A DNA stretch of 64,000 bases from Coenobita brevimanus (GCA_032717465.1 CM064732.1:25717116-25781115), one strand, 5' to 3'; positions 1-11,574 are shown, counted from the first letter of the stretch. The notes: generated by a model not told the origin, from the sequence alone. Made by a program: numbers and translations.

Positions 1-1400
1 CTGTTCAACTGCCTGTCGGTCTGTTATTTTGTCTTTCACACTGATTGACTGACTGAGGGAATAAGACGGCCTGATTTCTGGCTGAATGAGTAACTGCTTG
101 ACTGCTTCCATCCTCCCTTCTTCCCGCTTGTCTCTCCCTCCGTCAGCCTTTTTGTGAACCCTTTTCTTCTCAGATCTTTCTATCCTTCCTGTTTCGCTAC
201 ATCATTCAGCCTTGTCTTTTCTTCTTCCTCTCCGTCATTCTCCTCTTTCCTCAGTTCTCTCATTTCTTTCTCACAGTTCCCTTCCTCACCCAGTTTTATC
301 TTTTCTTCCTTCACTCTAAGTTCTTTCTCCGTACGTTCTTCCTGTTTCATTTTGTCCCACTTTCTGTCTGTCTGCTTTTTCACATACTTGTATTTCCTTC
401 AACTTTCTCGTTTTTTTCTCCTTTCTTCCTTTCTAATTTTTTAGCATTTCTTTAGTTTTTTTCTTCCCCTAGATTTGTTCCCATTCCTTCATCCTTTAGT
501 TCTTTCCCTCTATTTCTTCCCGTAATTCTTCCTTTACTACTTTCATTCGTCAGTTATTTTTTCCTTCCCTCATTTCACTCTCTCTTTCCCTTCTTTCTAA
601 TCCTCAGTATTTTCTCTCATCTTTCCTCCATGATTTTTTCCCTTCTTTCTCATTCAGTTGTTTTCCATTCTTCGCTTCCTGTTTCGTACTTTCTCTGTTT
701 TGTTGTCTCTCCATTCATTTCTTTCACACTTTCATTAGACTATCATTTCTCTCTTTCCTCCTCCCTCAGTTCTTTTATTTCATCTCCCCCCCCCCCCTCT
801 TCTTCCATCCCTTCTCATTAAGTATTCTCCATCCTTTCTCACCCCATCTTCGATTCCTTTCTCACTACTTTCCTCCCTCAACTTTTTAATTCCATTCCTC
901 TTTCCCCGCTATCCTTTTTGCGTCTGTGCATTTTTTTCTCTCTCCTTTGCATATATTCACACTTCATTTCTTTCCTTTCATTGTGCTAATATTTAATAAC
1001 TTTTACGTACACATTTTTTCCTCATTTTTCACTTGTTCATCTCACCTGTCTCCCCATTTACCTGCTTTACTTGCCTCCTCTTTAAACAGCCTCACCTTCC
1101 TCTCCTTCTCCCTGCTTCACCTACCGCTCCTTCCCGCTACTTCACCTGGCTCCCTCTGTTCTTGCCTCAACCGCCTTCCCCTTTTCCTCGCCTCACCTTC
1201 CTTGCCCTTTCCTATGTCTAACCAACCTTCTCTTCTATCTGCCTCTCCATCCTCCTTCTCTTCCTCCCAAACTCCCTCCCTTCCTCTCCTTGCCTCCTCT
1301 TCTCCCTACTTCAATTGCTTCCCCTCTCTCTGCTTCACTTTCCACCCTCTCTACCTGCCCCACTTGTCTTCCCTTCTCTCCTTTCACTTGCCACCCTTTC
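1..1400. repeat. Polypyrimidine low-complexity DNA
   Basis: The plus strand is almost entirely C and T with short TTTC, CCTT and TCTC runs and no regular unit. Long open frames here are rich in Ser, Phe, Leu and Pro because of the composition, not because of selection. No gene is visible. The tract runs into an assembly gap. Confidence 0.8.
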
Positions 1401-1500
1401 NNNNNNNNNNNNNNNNNNNNNNNNNNNNNNNNNNNNNNNNNNNNNNNNNNNNNNNNNNNNNNNNNNNNNNNNNNNNNNNNNNNNNNNNNNNNNNNNNNNN
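1401..1500. other. Assembly gap (100 N)
   Basis: Exactly 100 undetermined bases, the usual placeholder for a gap of unknown size. It falls inside or at the edge of the decayed LINE that follows, so the 3' end of that LINE is missing. Confidence 0.99.
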
Positions 1501-2528
1501 TTCCTGTCAAAAGTAAGGCCAAGAAACCTTGTCTCATCCACACATCTCACCCTGTGGCCATATAACTGAAGGTCTGGGTCAGGGAGAATATGTCTCAAGC
1601 AGCAGAAATGCAAGGCCACCACCTATGTTGGGGAGAAACAGAAGCCGTGCATGATGGCCTACCAAGAGACCCTGTCTAGAGCGAGCTGCATGCAATGTTC
1701 AGCCGTGGACATTCGGGAAGCAGCATACCATACGGCCAAATTATAGACAAACAATGAGGCCGACACCCTGTCTGGAATAGAGGACGCAATACCGTCCAAT
1801 GCTGTAGCAAAAAGGGGTCACACTGAGGACACTTCCTTGAGGCACCCCTTCCTCCTGAGGGTACAAAGGAGACAGGCGATGCCAATCCTAACCCTGAATG
1901 AACGGTCACACAAAAAATTTAATATAAATAGGGGTAGCCTGCCACGTAATCCAAAAGAGTGGAGTTGCTGGAAGATACCAAACCACCATGTGGTATCATA
2001 TGCCTTTTCTGGGTCAAAGAAAATGCACACCAGATGCTGCTGCCTAACAAAAGCATCACATGCTGCAGCCTCAAGATGAACCAGTGCATCTGTTGTTGAG
2101 CTACATTTTCGAAAACCAGACTGACAAGGAGAGAGACATTCATTCCTTTCTAGGAAATACATTATGTGCGTGTTGATCATTTTCTCAAATAATTTACAAT
2201 AGCATGATGTTAAGGCAATTGGCCGATACTCCAGGGGACTGGAACCTGCCTTCCCCAGCTTCTGGAACGGCAGGACAATAGCTTTACACCAAGAGGATGA
2301 GAGAGAAGATTCCTCCCAGATTCTATTAAAAAGGCTGAGGAGAAAAGACAGTGCATCATCATTCAGGTGCCAAAGCATTGCATAGGGAATATCATCCGGC
2401 CCTGGTGAGGTGTCATGACAAAGGGAAAGGGCAGATTGGAGTTCACGATAATAGAAAGGGAGGTTGTAGGACTCTACATTCCCTGAACGGAAGTCCAGTA
2501 CCCTTGCCTCCTCTATCTCCCATATCTT
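1501..2528 (-). pseudogene. I-like LINE reverse transcriptase, decayed fragment
   Basis: Read on the minus strand, this is the reverse transcriptase region of a non-LTR retrotransposon. Visible blocks in order are SPGPDDIPYAML, a palm block FFDPEKAYDTTW that keeps the catalytic Asp, GVPQGSVLSVTPF (in a second frame), then VYNLAVWYAA where the YxDD box should be, and FLGLTFDR from the thumb just before the gap. DxEKAYDTTW and the following blocks fit the I/Jockey group. It is dead: the reading frame is broken near 1860 and the double-Asp box is lost. The endonuclease is absent, so the copy is 5'-truncated at about 2528. The 3' side is lost in the gap. It abuts a Gypsy-like integrase on the opposite strand. 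Confidence 0.85.
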
Positions 2529-3298
2529 CTGGCTGAGATTTGTAAGCAGTATAACATCAATAAATGTAATGTCATTCCCAAACATCCAGCTTCCAATGGC
2601 CTTGTCGAAAGACAAAGCAGAAAATTTTGGAGTGCTTGAGACAGGTTCTCAGAGCACATATTGGGATGAGTAGATACCCCAAGTTGCAACCTCTATCAAT
2701 AGTTCCATCAGTGCATTCATTGGTGAAACTCCATTCTTTGTCTTGTATGGGTTTGATAAAGAACTGCCCTATTCATTGCTATCGTCCAAGGCTGGTCCAC
2801 TCTATTATTTGGATGATTATGTAAAGTTAAAATGAAAGACTTCCATAAAAGAGATCAGTATGTGATAGCTAACCTGGCCTTATCTAAAAAGGACTGATAC
2901 AACGCCACCATAAGAATGCATCACCTATCATTATCAGTGTCGGAGACCTAGTCTTTGCTAGTTCGTATACACATAGCTCTCAATTAGATGATAATTTTAC
3001 AGGCCCACACCGCATGATAACTCGTAATGGTAACAGATATGAAGTACAGGGATTATCCACTAGAAATACCAAGTGTGTGCATGCAGATGATCTTAAGTGT
3101 GTCCTGAGAGGTCTGGTTTTGGAAGGGTCATTCAGAGACACTCCATCATCTACTCCTCCTATTCCTTCTTCTGACATCCCTTCAAACACCCCTTCTTCCC
3201 CTCCCGTCAATGAGTATCACTCAAAACTGTGCTCTACACACAAACCTTCAGTGTCTTGCTTGATAACGATCACCTCAACCGTATCCTCTTCACAATAG
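2520..3298 (+). pseudogene. Gypsy-like LTR retrotransposon integrase, C-terminal relic
   Basis: This carries the end of a retrotransposon integrase, which inserts element cDNA into the genome. Visible blocks: HPASNGLVERQ near 2572-2604 (the conserved Asn-Gly-x-x-Glu-Arg end of the catalytic core, with its Glu), then SSISAFIGETPFFVLYGFDK near 2700-2760, and after a frame break a C-terminal block GDLVFASSY followed by FTGPHRM and VHADDLK (2915-3100). A Ser/Pro/Thr-rich tail runs to a stop at 3296-3298. At least two stops and two frameshifts break it. The catalytic Asp residues lie upstream and are missing. The pattern fits Gypsy (Metaviridae); BEL is less likely because the C-terminal block differs from the BEL copy at 54.6-56.4 kb. 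Confidence 0.8.
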
Positions 3299-3332
3299 TC
3301 TCCTTTAACTTGGATTTATTTTATAGGTAAAG

Positions 3333-3440
3333 ATGTTGTGGGCCTATCTACTGGCAGTGCTGACCCTCATGGGGTCTGGGTTGGATGAGGACAATGGCAT
3401 CATAATCCTGCGGCTCTGGTCTTCTCGGGAGGCTAGGTAA
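3333..3440 (+). pseudogene. Short ORF with signal-peptide-like start after integrase (possible env relic)
   Basis: A 35-codon ATG-initiated frame starts 35 bases after the stop of the Gypsy-like pol relic. Its first 16 residues are hydrophobic with a Gly-Ser-Gly ending, as in a signal peptide, followed by an acidic stretch (LDEDNG). In Gypsy elements that carry a third gene, an envelope-like ORF with a signal peptide sits exactly here. The frame stops after 35 codons and I see no surface or fusion domain, so this is at best the N-terminus of a dead gene and may be chance. Confidence 0.3.
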
Positions 3441-4190
3441 TGGTGATCGAAGATGCATTCTCCTCCCACTTCCCACAGGGATCAGGAGAGACCCTTGCAC
3501 AATGCTTACAGGCATGCTACAAGGCAATTCTAGTCTGATTTGCCATTTTTCTAGTTTTGGATGGCTTTTCGACCGAATGTCCCTCCTGACGCTAACCCTC
3601 CCTATTTTTGTGGACTTTGGACTGGCACTGAGTTGGGCTGTCTTTCTTCTCTAGTGGCTGGGGGAGTGCTTTTAGTCTGACTGGTGATAAAAGACCCACT
3701 CAGTCGAAGCAGCACTCTAGCCTGCTCACCACTCTAGGTAGCACGCCACGAACAGGGCCATCTCCACCCTTGAAGAGTCACTGTCACCTTTTCCAGTTGC
3801 GGCTGTGGCCTAAGAGAATTTCAGGAGAGCTGAGGCATGAGGTATCCTGGCTGACTACTTAAGTCTCCACCTCTCCCCTTCTTCTGGAAGGCCAGCACAA
3901 CTTTATGCAGCTGGGACCATAGATTTGGTGGGTTTGAGGAGAGGTGGGGAGATGAGGTGGTCTGGCCAACCTCCTCTATGTTCTCTTTGTCCCTTCTCTC
4001 AAAATGTCACTACCACCTTTCCTATTTAAGGTTCTGGCTCAAGAGGGTCTTGGGAGAGGTGGGGGATAAAATGGCCTTACCATCCTCCTCAGTGCTCTCC
4101 TCCACCCTAACCTCGCAAAGCTACTACCTTTTTCTGCTGGGACTCTGACTCAAGAGGGTCATGAGATCCGTTGGGCAGTGCTCTTAGTCT
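3441..4190. repeat. Degenerate repeats, no gene recognised
   Basis: Several blocks recur loosely: TAGTCTG near 3670, 4182 and 5128, and a block of the type CTCAAGAGGGTC...GGAGAGG near 4030 and 4150. The stretch near 3555-3640 (CCGAATGTCCCTCCTGACG and following) resembles a dispersed sequence I associate with aquatic animal genomes; that is a recollection, not a search. No coding signature. Confidence 0.4.
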
Positions 4191-4191
4191 G

Positions 4192-5117
4192 CAGCTATAC
4201 TCAATTTTTTTTCCAACTGATGATCCACTTTCGTGAATGTGGCACCTGCGCACTCCTGCCGCGTGATTGGTTGGTATCAAATTCATACTTGAAGTATCAT
4301 TTACAAAAAGCAGTTTTACCTTATATTCCAATTCTCATAAATGCTGTTTTGCATTATCATTGTACTATACAAACAGACATGAAACGAGTATGTATCTGTG
4401 CTTCACCCAAACGGACAATGAATTTGAGGAAGTTGAATTTGAACTGAAATGTTTATTGTTGTAAAAGGTAGAGTTGTTGCATCTGCCCATATATATATAT
4501 TTTTTTAAATAAACGCCTTTGGCTGAGTAAGTGCAAATAAACGGTATTTTAATACTTGGGCACTTGTTACATTAGACAATAGTACCATTCTAAGTGAATT
4601 AGTGGTTTTGTCAGTGATAAAGTGGTGGAAGTGGGGAGGCTAATCGAACAGTCGCTACAGAGGAAGACATGAGAGACGACCAGGCGGGAAAAACAAGTTG
4701 TCTCATTTCACAAGATGTCACACTTTGTTATGGATCACACCTACTCCATTGCTTCGATACCTTTGCTCATATTATCCGTAAGTATATCTATCCATAAGTA
4801 TATATATATATTTATTTATTAGAGATGCAACAACTCTGTACCTTTTACAACAATAAATATTTCAATTCAAATTCAGCATTCTCAAATTCATTGTCCGTTT
4901 GGGTGAAGCACAGATACATACTCGTTTCATGTCTGTTTGTATAGTACAATGACAGTGCAAAACAACATTTATGAGAACTGGAATATAAGGTACAAATGTT
5001 TTTTGTAAATATGATACAACAAGTATGAAACTGAAACCAACCAATCACGCGGCAGGAGTGCGCAGGTGCCACATTCACGAAAGTGGATCATCAGCAGGAA
5101 AAAAAATTGAGCATAAT
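4192..5117. mobile_element. Foldback (long inverted repeat) element
   Basis: The segment 4195-4482 is matched by its reverse complement at 4826-5113 with scattered mismatches, giving arms of roughly 290 bp around a spacer of about 340 bp. The arms begin TACTCAATTTTTTTTCC (left) and the complement of GGAAAAAAAATTGAGCA (right). The spacer is AT-rich with short TATATA runs. TAGTCTG flanks both sides (4182-4188 and 5127-5133), a possible 7-bp target duplication, but that word also occurs elsewhere nearby. There is no transposase, so this is a non-autonomous element or a recent inverted duplication. Confidence 0.75.
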
Positions 5118-5269
5118 AGGCCCTTCTAGTCTGGTTGCACCTACCTAGTCTGGCCCTACTTGGTCTAAACAGTGCTCAAACCTGCTCCCCTTTGGAAGGT
5201 AGCATTCCACGACCCATCTGCATCAGAGTCTTTTATGTCTCTGTCTCCATAGATTATTATCTGCTACAT

Positions 5270-6225
5270 CTGTCTCTGTTCTGTCCTGTTCCATAACACT
5301 TCAATTGTTTCAATGTTGTTTTTCATATCATTTGCTTATTCTCTTCCTGGCATTCTTTCTTCTGCCATCTTCCATCCATTTGCAACATCTTTGTTACATT
5401 ATGTTTGTTATATTATGTTCTCAAACCTTTTCGCTTTGACTATTATTACTCTCTGTCTCTGTTTCTATCCGTCAGTTATTTACCTCATTTATTCCTCTCT
5501 CCAAACCTAACCAGCCCATCCCACTCCTTACAGACTCCTCTCATCAGCGTCCATGAAACACGTCTCCTGAGTAATACCTTCATACTCTCATCTGACCTGC
5601 ATTCCATTCCAAACGATTCATATCTTCATTCCTCCATGAAGGTAGCTCTCTCTCTCCTCCTTATTCCTTCTTCCTTGTCTGCATCCTACACTCCTCCCTC
5701 TTTCAGGTTTACCTTGTAGCCTACTCTCACATGTTCATAATCCTCTTGTTCTCCTCCTGCACGTATTCTCTCTCTCTCTCTCTCTCTCTCTCCAGTTCCT
5801 TATCACCGCGCTCAACTTTCCTTTTCTTACTTTCGTCCCTTATTGGTCGTTCCTATTCACGCCTCATATCCTCATTTTTTTCCTTCCCTCTTCATCATTT
5901 TCTCTCCCTGTCCATTCGTCCAGCATTTCTTTCTCTATCCACCCTTCCATCACTATGTTTTTCCTCTGCACCCCATCTCCAGCATCCTATTCTTCCTCTT
6001 CCCTCCATTTCCCTCTCCCTCACCCCTCCATCAGTTTCCCACTGTCTCCACCTTCTCTCATTTTCCGTCATTTCTACAATTACCTTTCTTAGCGTCATCC
6101 CTCCTTATGTCTAACTCCCGCCTATGTTCTACCAGGTTTCACTTCTTTCATCCCTCTCTGTTTTGTCTCCACTTCCCTATCTTTCCCTCCCTCCACGTTT
6201 CCCCCTCACTCATACCTCCTTTCCT

Positions 6226-6301
<76 letters not shown>

Positions 6302-6460
6302 CCAACAGTGTAAGGCTGGTACTGAGCCGACCCTTATTGACTTGGTGTGTTGACAAGGGGGCACCATTTGACCCCTCTGTCTCTCTGTCTGTCCCTCTCG
6401 CTCTTTCCCCTCTCCTTCATATGTGTGTGATAGATTTCCTTTCTGCCCTACCTGTCATCC

Positions 6461-6500
<40 letters not shown>

Positions 6501-6730
6501 AATTTCTTCTTCTCACACTCTTCTCTCTGGGTTTTTGCTTCTCGCTCCTAACTTTCAACTCCCGAAGTTCGTTCCCTCGCTCATTTCGTTTTTCTACATT
6601 CAAACATTTCTCTCGTGATTTCACCTCCCTTTCATTTCTTTCATTTCGCTTTCAATTCCTTCATTTTCTGTTACTCAGTTTTTCTTTCCTTATCATTCTT
6701 TCGTTTTCTATTTTCTCTACTCTGTAGTTA

Positions 6731-6815
<85 letters not shown>

Positions 6816-7495
6816 GCATCTGTCTATCTATCTACCCCTTTTTCACTACATCCTCTTTTTCGCATTTCGTAGTTTTCATGGTATTTACTGTTTTCAGCCT
6901 GTTACCCCCTCCTCTTCATTCTTTTTGTTTTACCCTGTATCTCTGGTCCCTCTTTTTGATTCCCCACCAATCAGTTTCTTTTTGTTCATCCCCTTTTGTT
7001 TCCTCATCCTCTTAGATTTGCTCCTCTTCTCTCTCTGCCCCCTACTATTCGTCTTTACTCTGTTCCTTTTCTCTCGCCACTCATTCTTTTCCTTGTATTG
7101 CTTCTTTGTCATAGCAGTAATATTTCTTAATATTCCTCCCTTCCTCCCTTCATTCCTTTTCATCCATCCATCCTATTTCCTCCTACTCCCACTTCCACCC
7201 ATTTTCTTCTCTCCCTCTTTTTCCACTCACTCTTCCGCTGTCATTTCTACGGTTTCTTTTCTTGTCAGTTTCCTACCAATTAAAATATTTCTTATCATTC
7301 TTTACTATTTCCTTCTCTTCTTCCTGCCGTTCTACTCAATATTTCTTTTCCTCTCCTCCCCCTTCACTATTTCTCGCTTTTTGCTTTTGTCCTTCTCTTC
7401 ACTTACTTATCATCCTTCTCGACTTGTTATTCTCCCTTCGCCTTCCATATTTTCCTCACTTTCCTCTCAGCTGTCATGCGGAAGCTCGAGAATAA
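5270..7495. repeat. Polypyrimidine region with compound microsatellites
   Basis: C/T-rich on the plus strand with embedded (CT)n at 5767-5792, (CT)n(CA)n at 6231-6300, (CT)n at 6465-6496 and (CT)n(AT)n at 6733-6815. Apparent reading frames are composed of Ser, Leu, Phe and His-Thr repeats and are not credible proteins. No gene is seen. Confidence 0.85.
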
Positions 7496-8320
7496 CGTAG
7501 GGCAATTAAGATTCTTATCTCACTCAGCTTAACCTTTTCCATACGAGATAACTTTTCATTAGCTGAAAAAGTCATCTGGCGGTACCAAGATGTCAGTGTA
7601 CTATATTTATCAATTCATGGACTTATTTTGTAATCTGCATTCATATTCGATAACATCCTTGGCGAAATGTTTGAGTGTGATTGAAGTGTTTCCAAAGCCC
7701 TTTTCCACGGCACTGTATAGGGCATAAATTTACTGTGACTATTTTACCGCTAAATTCTACTTATTTATGACACTGTTCCCCGAGATCAGGTGTTCCTTGT
7801 ATAAGCCACACAATTTCACATATCACCACTTCCGTTCTGATACCAAGCCTCTTTGCTGATTACAGGTTATACATGCATTTTTGTGACGCTTTGGTAGGCC
7901 ATTTTGTCCGTAAAGCCCGTGTAACAGTGCGATCGAAGCTTACATCTTTTCGAACCTGAGCAGCTATAACTCGTGAAAAGCTAAAAACAAGGCAGAACAA
8001 ATATTTCATTCACTGTCGTATTGTTAAAGCCATGAATAAATAGTTAAGTCCTATCATCATGCTTAGACAATAAATTCCTTATGACATTTTAGTTCAGGAT
8101 GGGTTACTTCCTCCCAGTTTCCTGAACGGTTAATAGGCTGAGAATGGTAGGCTATTCCTCAGCTTCTTATTTGAGAATTTTGAAACCCGAACACTCAATA
8201 AAGACTGCAAGATATGTATAGTTTGTGTACTTAATTAGCACTGATAAACTTACATTTTTTTTTTTTAATTAAGCCAGCACCATTTAACAAGTATGGTAAC
8301 ATCTGCGAGCTCGACGTATC
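7496..8320. other. AT-rich unique DNA, nothing recognised
   Basis: Base composition becomes ordinary after the polypyrimidine block ends. I see no open frame of note, no repeat unit and no RNA gene signature. Confidence 0.6.
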
Positions 8321-8322
8321 GT

Positions 8323-8419
8323 TTCTCTCTCTCTCTCTCTCTCTCTCTCGTCACCCGTGCTTATAACTACTTCTCGACCCTAATACCTTTTACGTCATAA
8401 TTATTTCGTCTCCCCTACT

Positions 8420-8458
<39 letters not shown>

Positions 8459-8527
8459 ATCCGTGCTTATAACTCCTTCTCGACCCTAATACCTCTTACG
8501 TCATAATTATTTAGTCTCCCCTACTAG

Positions 8528-8564
<37 letters not shown>

Positions 8565-8640
8565 ATCCGTGCCCATAATTCCTTCTCGTCCCTAGTACCT
8601 TTTACGTTATAATTATTTCGTCTTTCTTTCTTTCTCTCTC
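8323..8640. repeat. Minisatellite, period 106 bp, three copies
   Basis: Units start at 8349, 8455 and 8561, exactly 106 bp apart. Each unit is CGTCAYCCGTGC...CCCTAATACC...CGTCATAATTATTT...CTACTAGT followed by a (CT)n run. The (CT)n microsatellite is therefore part of the larger tandem unit; the third copy ends in TTTC repeats. Confidence 0.92.
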
Positions 8641-8744
8641 TAAAAGCCCACGGTTTTTCTTATAAATCATGTTATTGTGAATTAATGATTAGTTGATGAA
8701 TCGAAAGTATCATGTATTGATCAGTGTCGAATCATAAAAAGTAA

Positions 8745-9588
8745 GTAGCAGAGTTCATCAGGAGTTAGTTCTAGAACAAGTTCTATTCAATATTTATATC
8801 AGTAATCCCGAAAAGGGACTAGTTTCACTTGTAGTAAAATTTGCAGAATGGCGGTAAAGTAATTACGAAAGCAGACTGTGAATGTATACAAAACGACCTG
8901 AAGAAATTTATAATTTAGATTGAAAAGCTGCAGTTTAAATTTTATGTGGGGAAACGTTAGATAATGCACTGTGGTGACAAAAACATGAAATATAAATACT
9001 GCATGTTCGATTCTCCACTGGCGGAAGAAAAGGATAAGAAAGATTTGGGAAATATAAATAACTGCCTTAAAAACTCAAAGCATTATATAGCAGCCAGTAA
9101 CTAGGCACACAATATGTTCGACTTCATGGCAAGGAACTTTAATCATACAACGTCCGATGTTATCTTTAAGCTTTATACGATACTAGCTACATCACACCTA
9201 GAATAATGTATGCAACACGTCTCCAAACTGTATTAATGACGAAGGCAAAGTCGAGAAAGTGCAACTCAGAATAACCAATATGTTCCCATCGCGGCAAAAC
9301 TTTCCCTACGAAGAGCGATTAAAGTATTAAAGAAATAAAATGTTTTAACTAAAAAAAGCGAAGGCTCAAAAATATCTAACACGAGAATTAAAAATTGTTA
9401 ACAAATTCTTCGATGTTAGATATAATATTTTGTTCGAAATACAGAATAATATTGTGATTAGAAATAAAGGTATTAAACTGAAAAGCAAGAGATGCAAAAA
9501 TATTCATTTAGTGTTCAGCAACGGCAGACACTGCGAAAACTGAAAATTCTGTCCGACAAATATTTCGAGACTACGGCAGATGCTATTA
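8745..9588 (+). pseudogene. CR1-like LINE, C-terminal relic
   Basis: The plus strand reads as the end of a CR1-like reverse transcriptase in shifting frames. LFNIYISNPEKGLVSL (near 8788) is the block before the catalytic box; the box itself reads KFAEWR instead of KFADDT. Then come KKDLGNINN, MFDFMARNFNH, FKLYTILATSHLE and NFPYEERLKY, which match the order of CR1 C-terminal blocks, and finally a remnant of the FSNR...W block near 9510. Numerous stops and frameshifts and loss of both catalytic Asp residues make it an old dead copy. It ends where the TTCGGCCAC element begins. Confidence 0.8.
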
Positions 9589-10250
9589 GGGAGGGCGGTG
9601 ATGATTCGGCCACTTTTTCGAAAAAAAAATCATAATAAATAAAGTTTAAGAAATTCTTAAAATCTGCTTATTCCAAGAGGAAGCCACATCTTTTGGCTCT
9701 TTTGTGTGCTATTGTCAGTTCTTAAACTTACATCATTTCTTGGCAGTAATCCAAACTCTTAAGGTCTCCAAAATGGCCGAACCATCCCTCTTGGTGTGGA
9801 TGATTCGGCCACTGGCGTTGGATGGTTCGGCCACCATGTGGGATGATTTGGCCACTTGCCTCTGGGGCTCAATTAAAGAATTAAATACAGTAGGAAAATT
9901 AAGAATCAAATTTTCATCTGTGCTGACATGATTTATTGGATTTATTTTTACCTAAACAATCTCCTTTTAATGAAACAAGGAACAAACAATCTCCTTATAA
10001 TGAAATTAAATGGCTCTACTCTTGCCTATCTCAGATAAAATAAAACTATAATTTTGTTAAAGAAAATATCCGAGCCAAATGAAAGCTACTTCTCTTACAT
10101 GCTGTTTACTCTTAACGCATTTTAAATCCAGTGAAACAAAAATCCAAAGTTGTAATATCTTTGCCTTCGCTTAGTGCTTTGTGAAACTGGTTCAGGTAAT
10201 ATTCCAATTATAGCGTTTCTTGAAACAGAAGCTTCATCAATTTCTGAGAG

Positions 10251-10253
<3 letters not shown>

Positions 10254-10318
<65 letters not shown>
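10254..10318. repeat. Microsatellite (GA)n(GACA)n
   Basis: A GA run (10256-10290) passes directly into seven GACA units. Confidence 0.95.
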
Positions 10319-10329
10319 ATATGTAATTT

Positions 10330-10607
10330 TATAGAAAAAAGGTAAGGGGATGAGTCTGATATGATGTGGCAGGGGTAAACCAGCTCTGCTGTCGGGCCCT
10401 GCTGCAGATGTCACTGATTGCATTGCGCAGTTGACCCTTGTGCGGTGTGGTCCGGTGAGGATCAGTCCGTTCTCCCCTTTGGGGCTAAGATGCGAATGAA
10501 TGTGTTTGAATGGATGAGTAAATGGGGAGTGTGTCGTCCTGTCTCGGCTACCTCCCTTTCCTTGGGGGAAGCAGCCTAGGTATATAGATAGATAGATAGA
10601 TAGATAG
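10330..10607 (+). repeat. Short interspersed repeat ending in (TAGA)n
   Basis: A GC-richer block inside AT-rich DNA ends AGCAGCCTAGGTATATAGA followed by a TAGA run at 10584-10607. A (TAGA)n tail is the same 3' signature carried by the RTE-like LINE copies at 15,217, 16,651 and 50,558. The body does not match those LINE coding regions, so it may be a SINE or a different 3' UTR using similar machinery. The 5' boundary is uncertain. Confidence 0.45.
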
Positions 10608-11082
10608 AAAAAAATTGTTAAATAAAGAAAATAAATCATTAGATAATTGTGAGAGATGGTTCGGCCACCTGGCAACCCTGCCGAACCATCCCTCACTTCA
10701 AGTGGCCGAATCATCCCCCATGTATAAAGATGTACACATGACGCCCCAAAACCCAGAGTTCATAAGCTGTTCGAGTGTTATCTACTCTCACGTCACCTAT
10801 AGACAATAAATGATATTTGCAGTATATATGGATAACAACCCTGAAGTATTAATGGAGCTACTGCTTACGTTGGATCACCGAAAAAGTACATAGGGGTCAT
10901 GGAAAATCATAAAATCTAACCTGATGTTGCTGTTTCCCGTCCAACCAAAACAAAAACACATGTACCATCTGTCGGCAAGATCCCGCAACTTCATGTGAAA
11001 TCTCAATGATCTAGGTCCCCTACATTATTCAGGAAGGCCAGTGGCCGAACCATCCTCCTGGCCGAACTATCACTGCGCTCCC

Positions 11083-11444
11083 TCTGTGTTTATTTACAGG
11101 GTGAAGTATGTGACGACAACAGAGACTCTTTGTTTAGTTATGAAACCATTCGGAGACAGTATATGCTCTTTGTTTTACGGATCTGTGGATGAGAGATCAT
11201 AAAGTGCATAACTGTCTATTCTATAAAATACCCTTTTTTTTTTTTTAACTAGTGTTGTTGTTTTCCTGTCTTTTTCTACTGGTTTTGCCGGATGTTTTGG
11301 TGGGCTGTTGAGAGCCATGCTGTTTTCTATCCTTTTCTCTTGTGAGTTGGTTAGATCTCAATAGACTTAGTTTATCTTTGCAACCGATAACCTCGTCATG
11401 AACCAACAGGCCTCTTGTTATCTGTACTTCCTATGTATTCCTAT

Positions 11445-11447
<3 letters not shown>
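11083..11447. other. AT-rich DNA, nothing recognised
   Basis: Contains a short T run near 11,233 and no coding or RNA signature. Confidence 0.6.

Positions 11448-11512
<65 letters not shown>
11448..11512. repeat. Microsatellite (CT)n
   Basis: An uninterrupted CT run of about 32 units followed by a short ACACACGCGCGC stretch. Confidence 0.97.
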
Positions 11513-11515
<3 letters not shown>

Positions 11516-11574
11516 CTCGTACACACACGCGCGCCTCCCTATCAAATTTTCCAGATGGTGAGAAAGTGGACACA

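Larger units (their letters stand above)
9589..11082. mobile_element. Putative non-autonomous DNA element with TTCGGCCAC subterminal repeats
   Basis: The ends form an imperfect inverted repeat: GGGAGGGCGGTGATGATTCG at the left and, reverse-complemented, GGGAGCGCAGTGATAGTTCG at the right, both continuing into GCCA. Inside, at least ten copies of GATGRTTCGGCCAC or its complement lie near 9600, 9775, 9799, 9821, 9842, 10655, 10680, 10701, 11040 and 11058, in both orientations and concentrated towards the ends. Such clustered subterminal motifs are typical transposase-binding sites. No clear target-site duplication and no transposase were found. A separate repeat (10330-10607) is nested inside. 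Confidence 0.6.

Noticed and set aside
926..1516. 196-codon Ser/Leu/Phe-rich frame
   Set aside because: Purely compositional (polypyrimidine) and it runs through the N gap.
6814..7500. 228-codon hydrophobic frame that resembles a membrane protein
   Set aside because: Encoded by C/T-rich DNA; Phe/Leu/Ser/Pro content follows directly from composition.
8323..8640. CRISPR-like array
   Set aside because: Units are contiguous tandem repeats with no unique spacers, and the sequence is eukaryotic.
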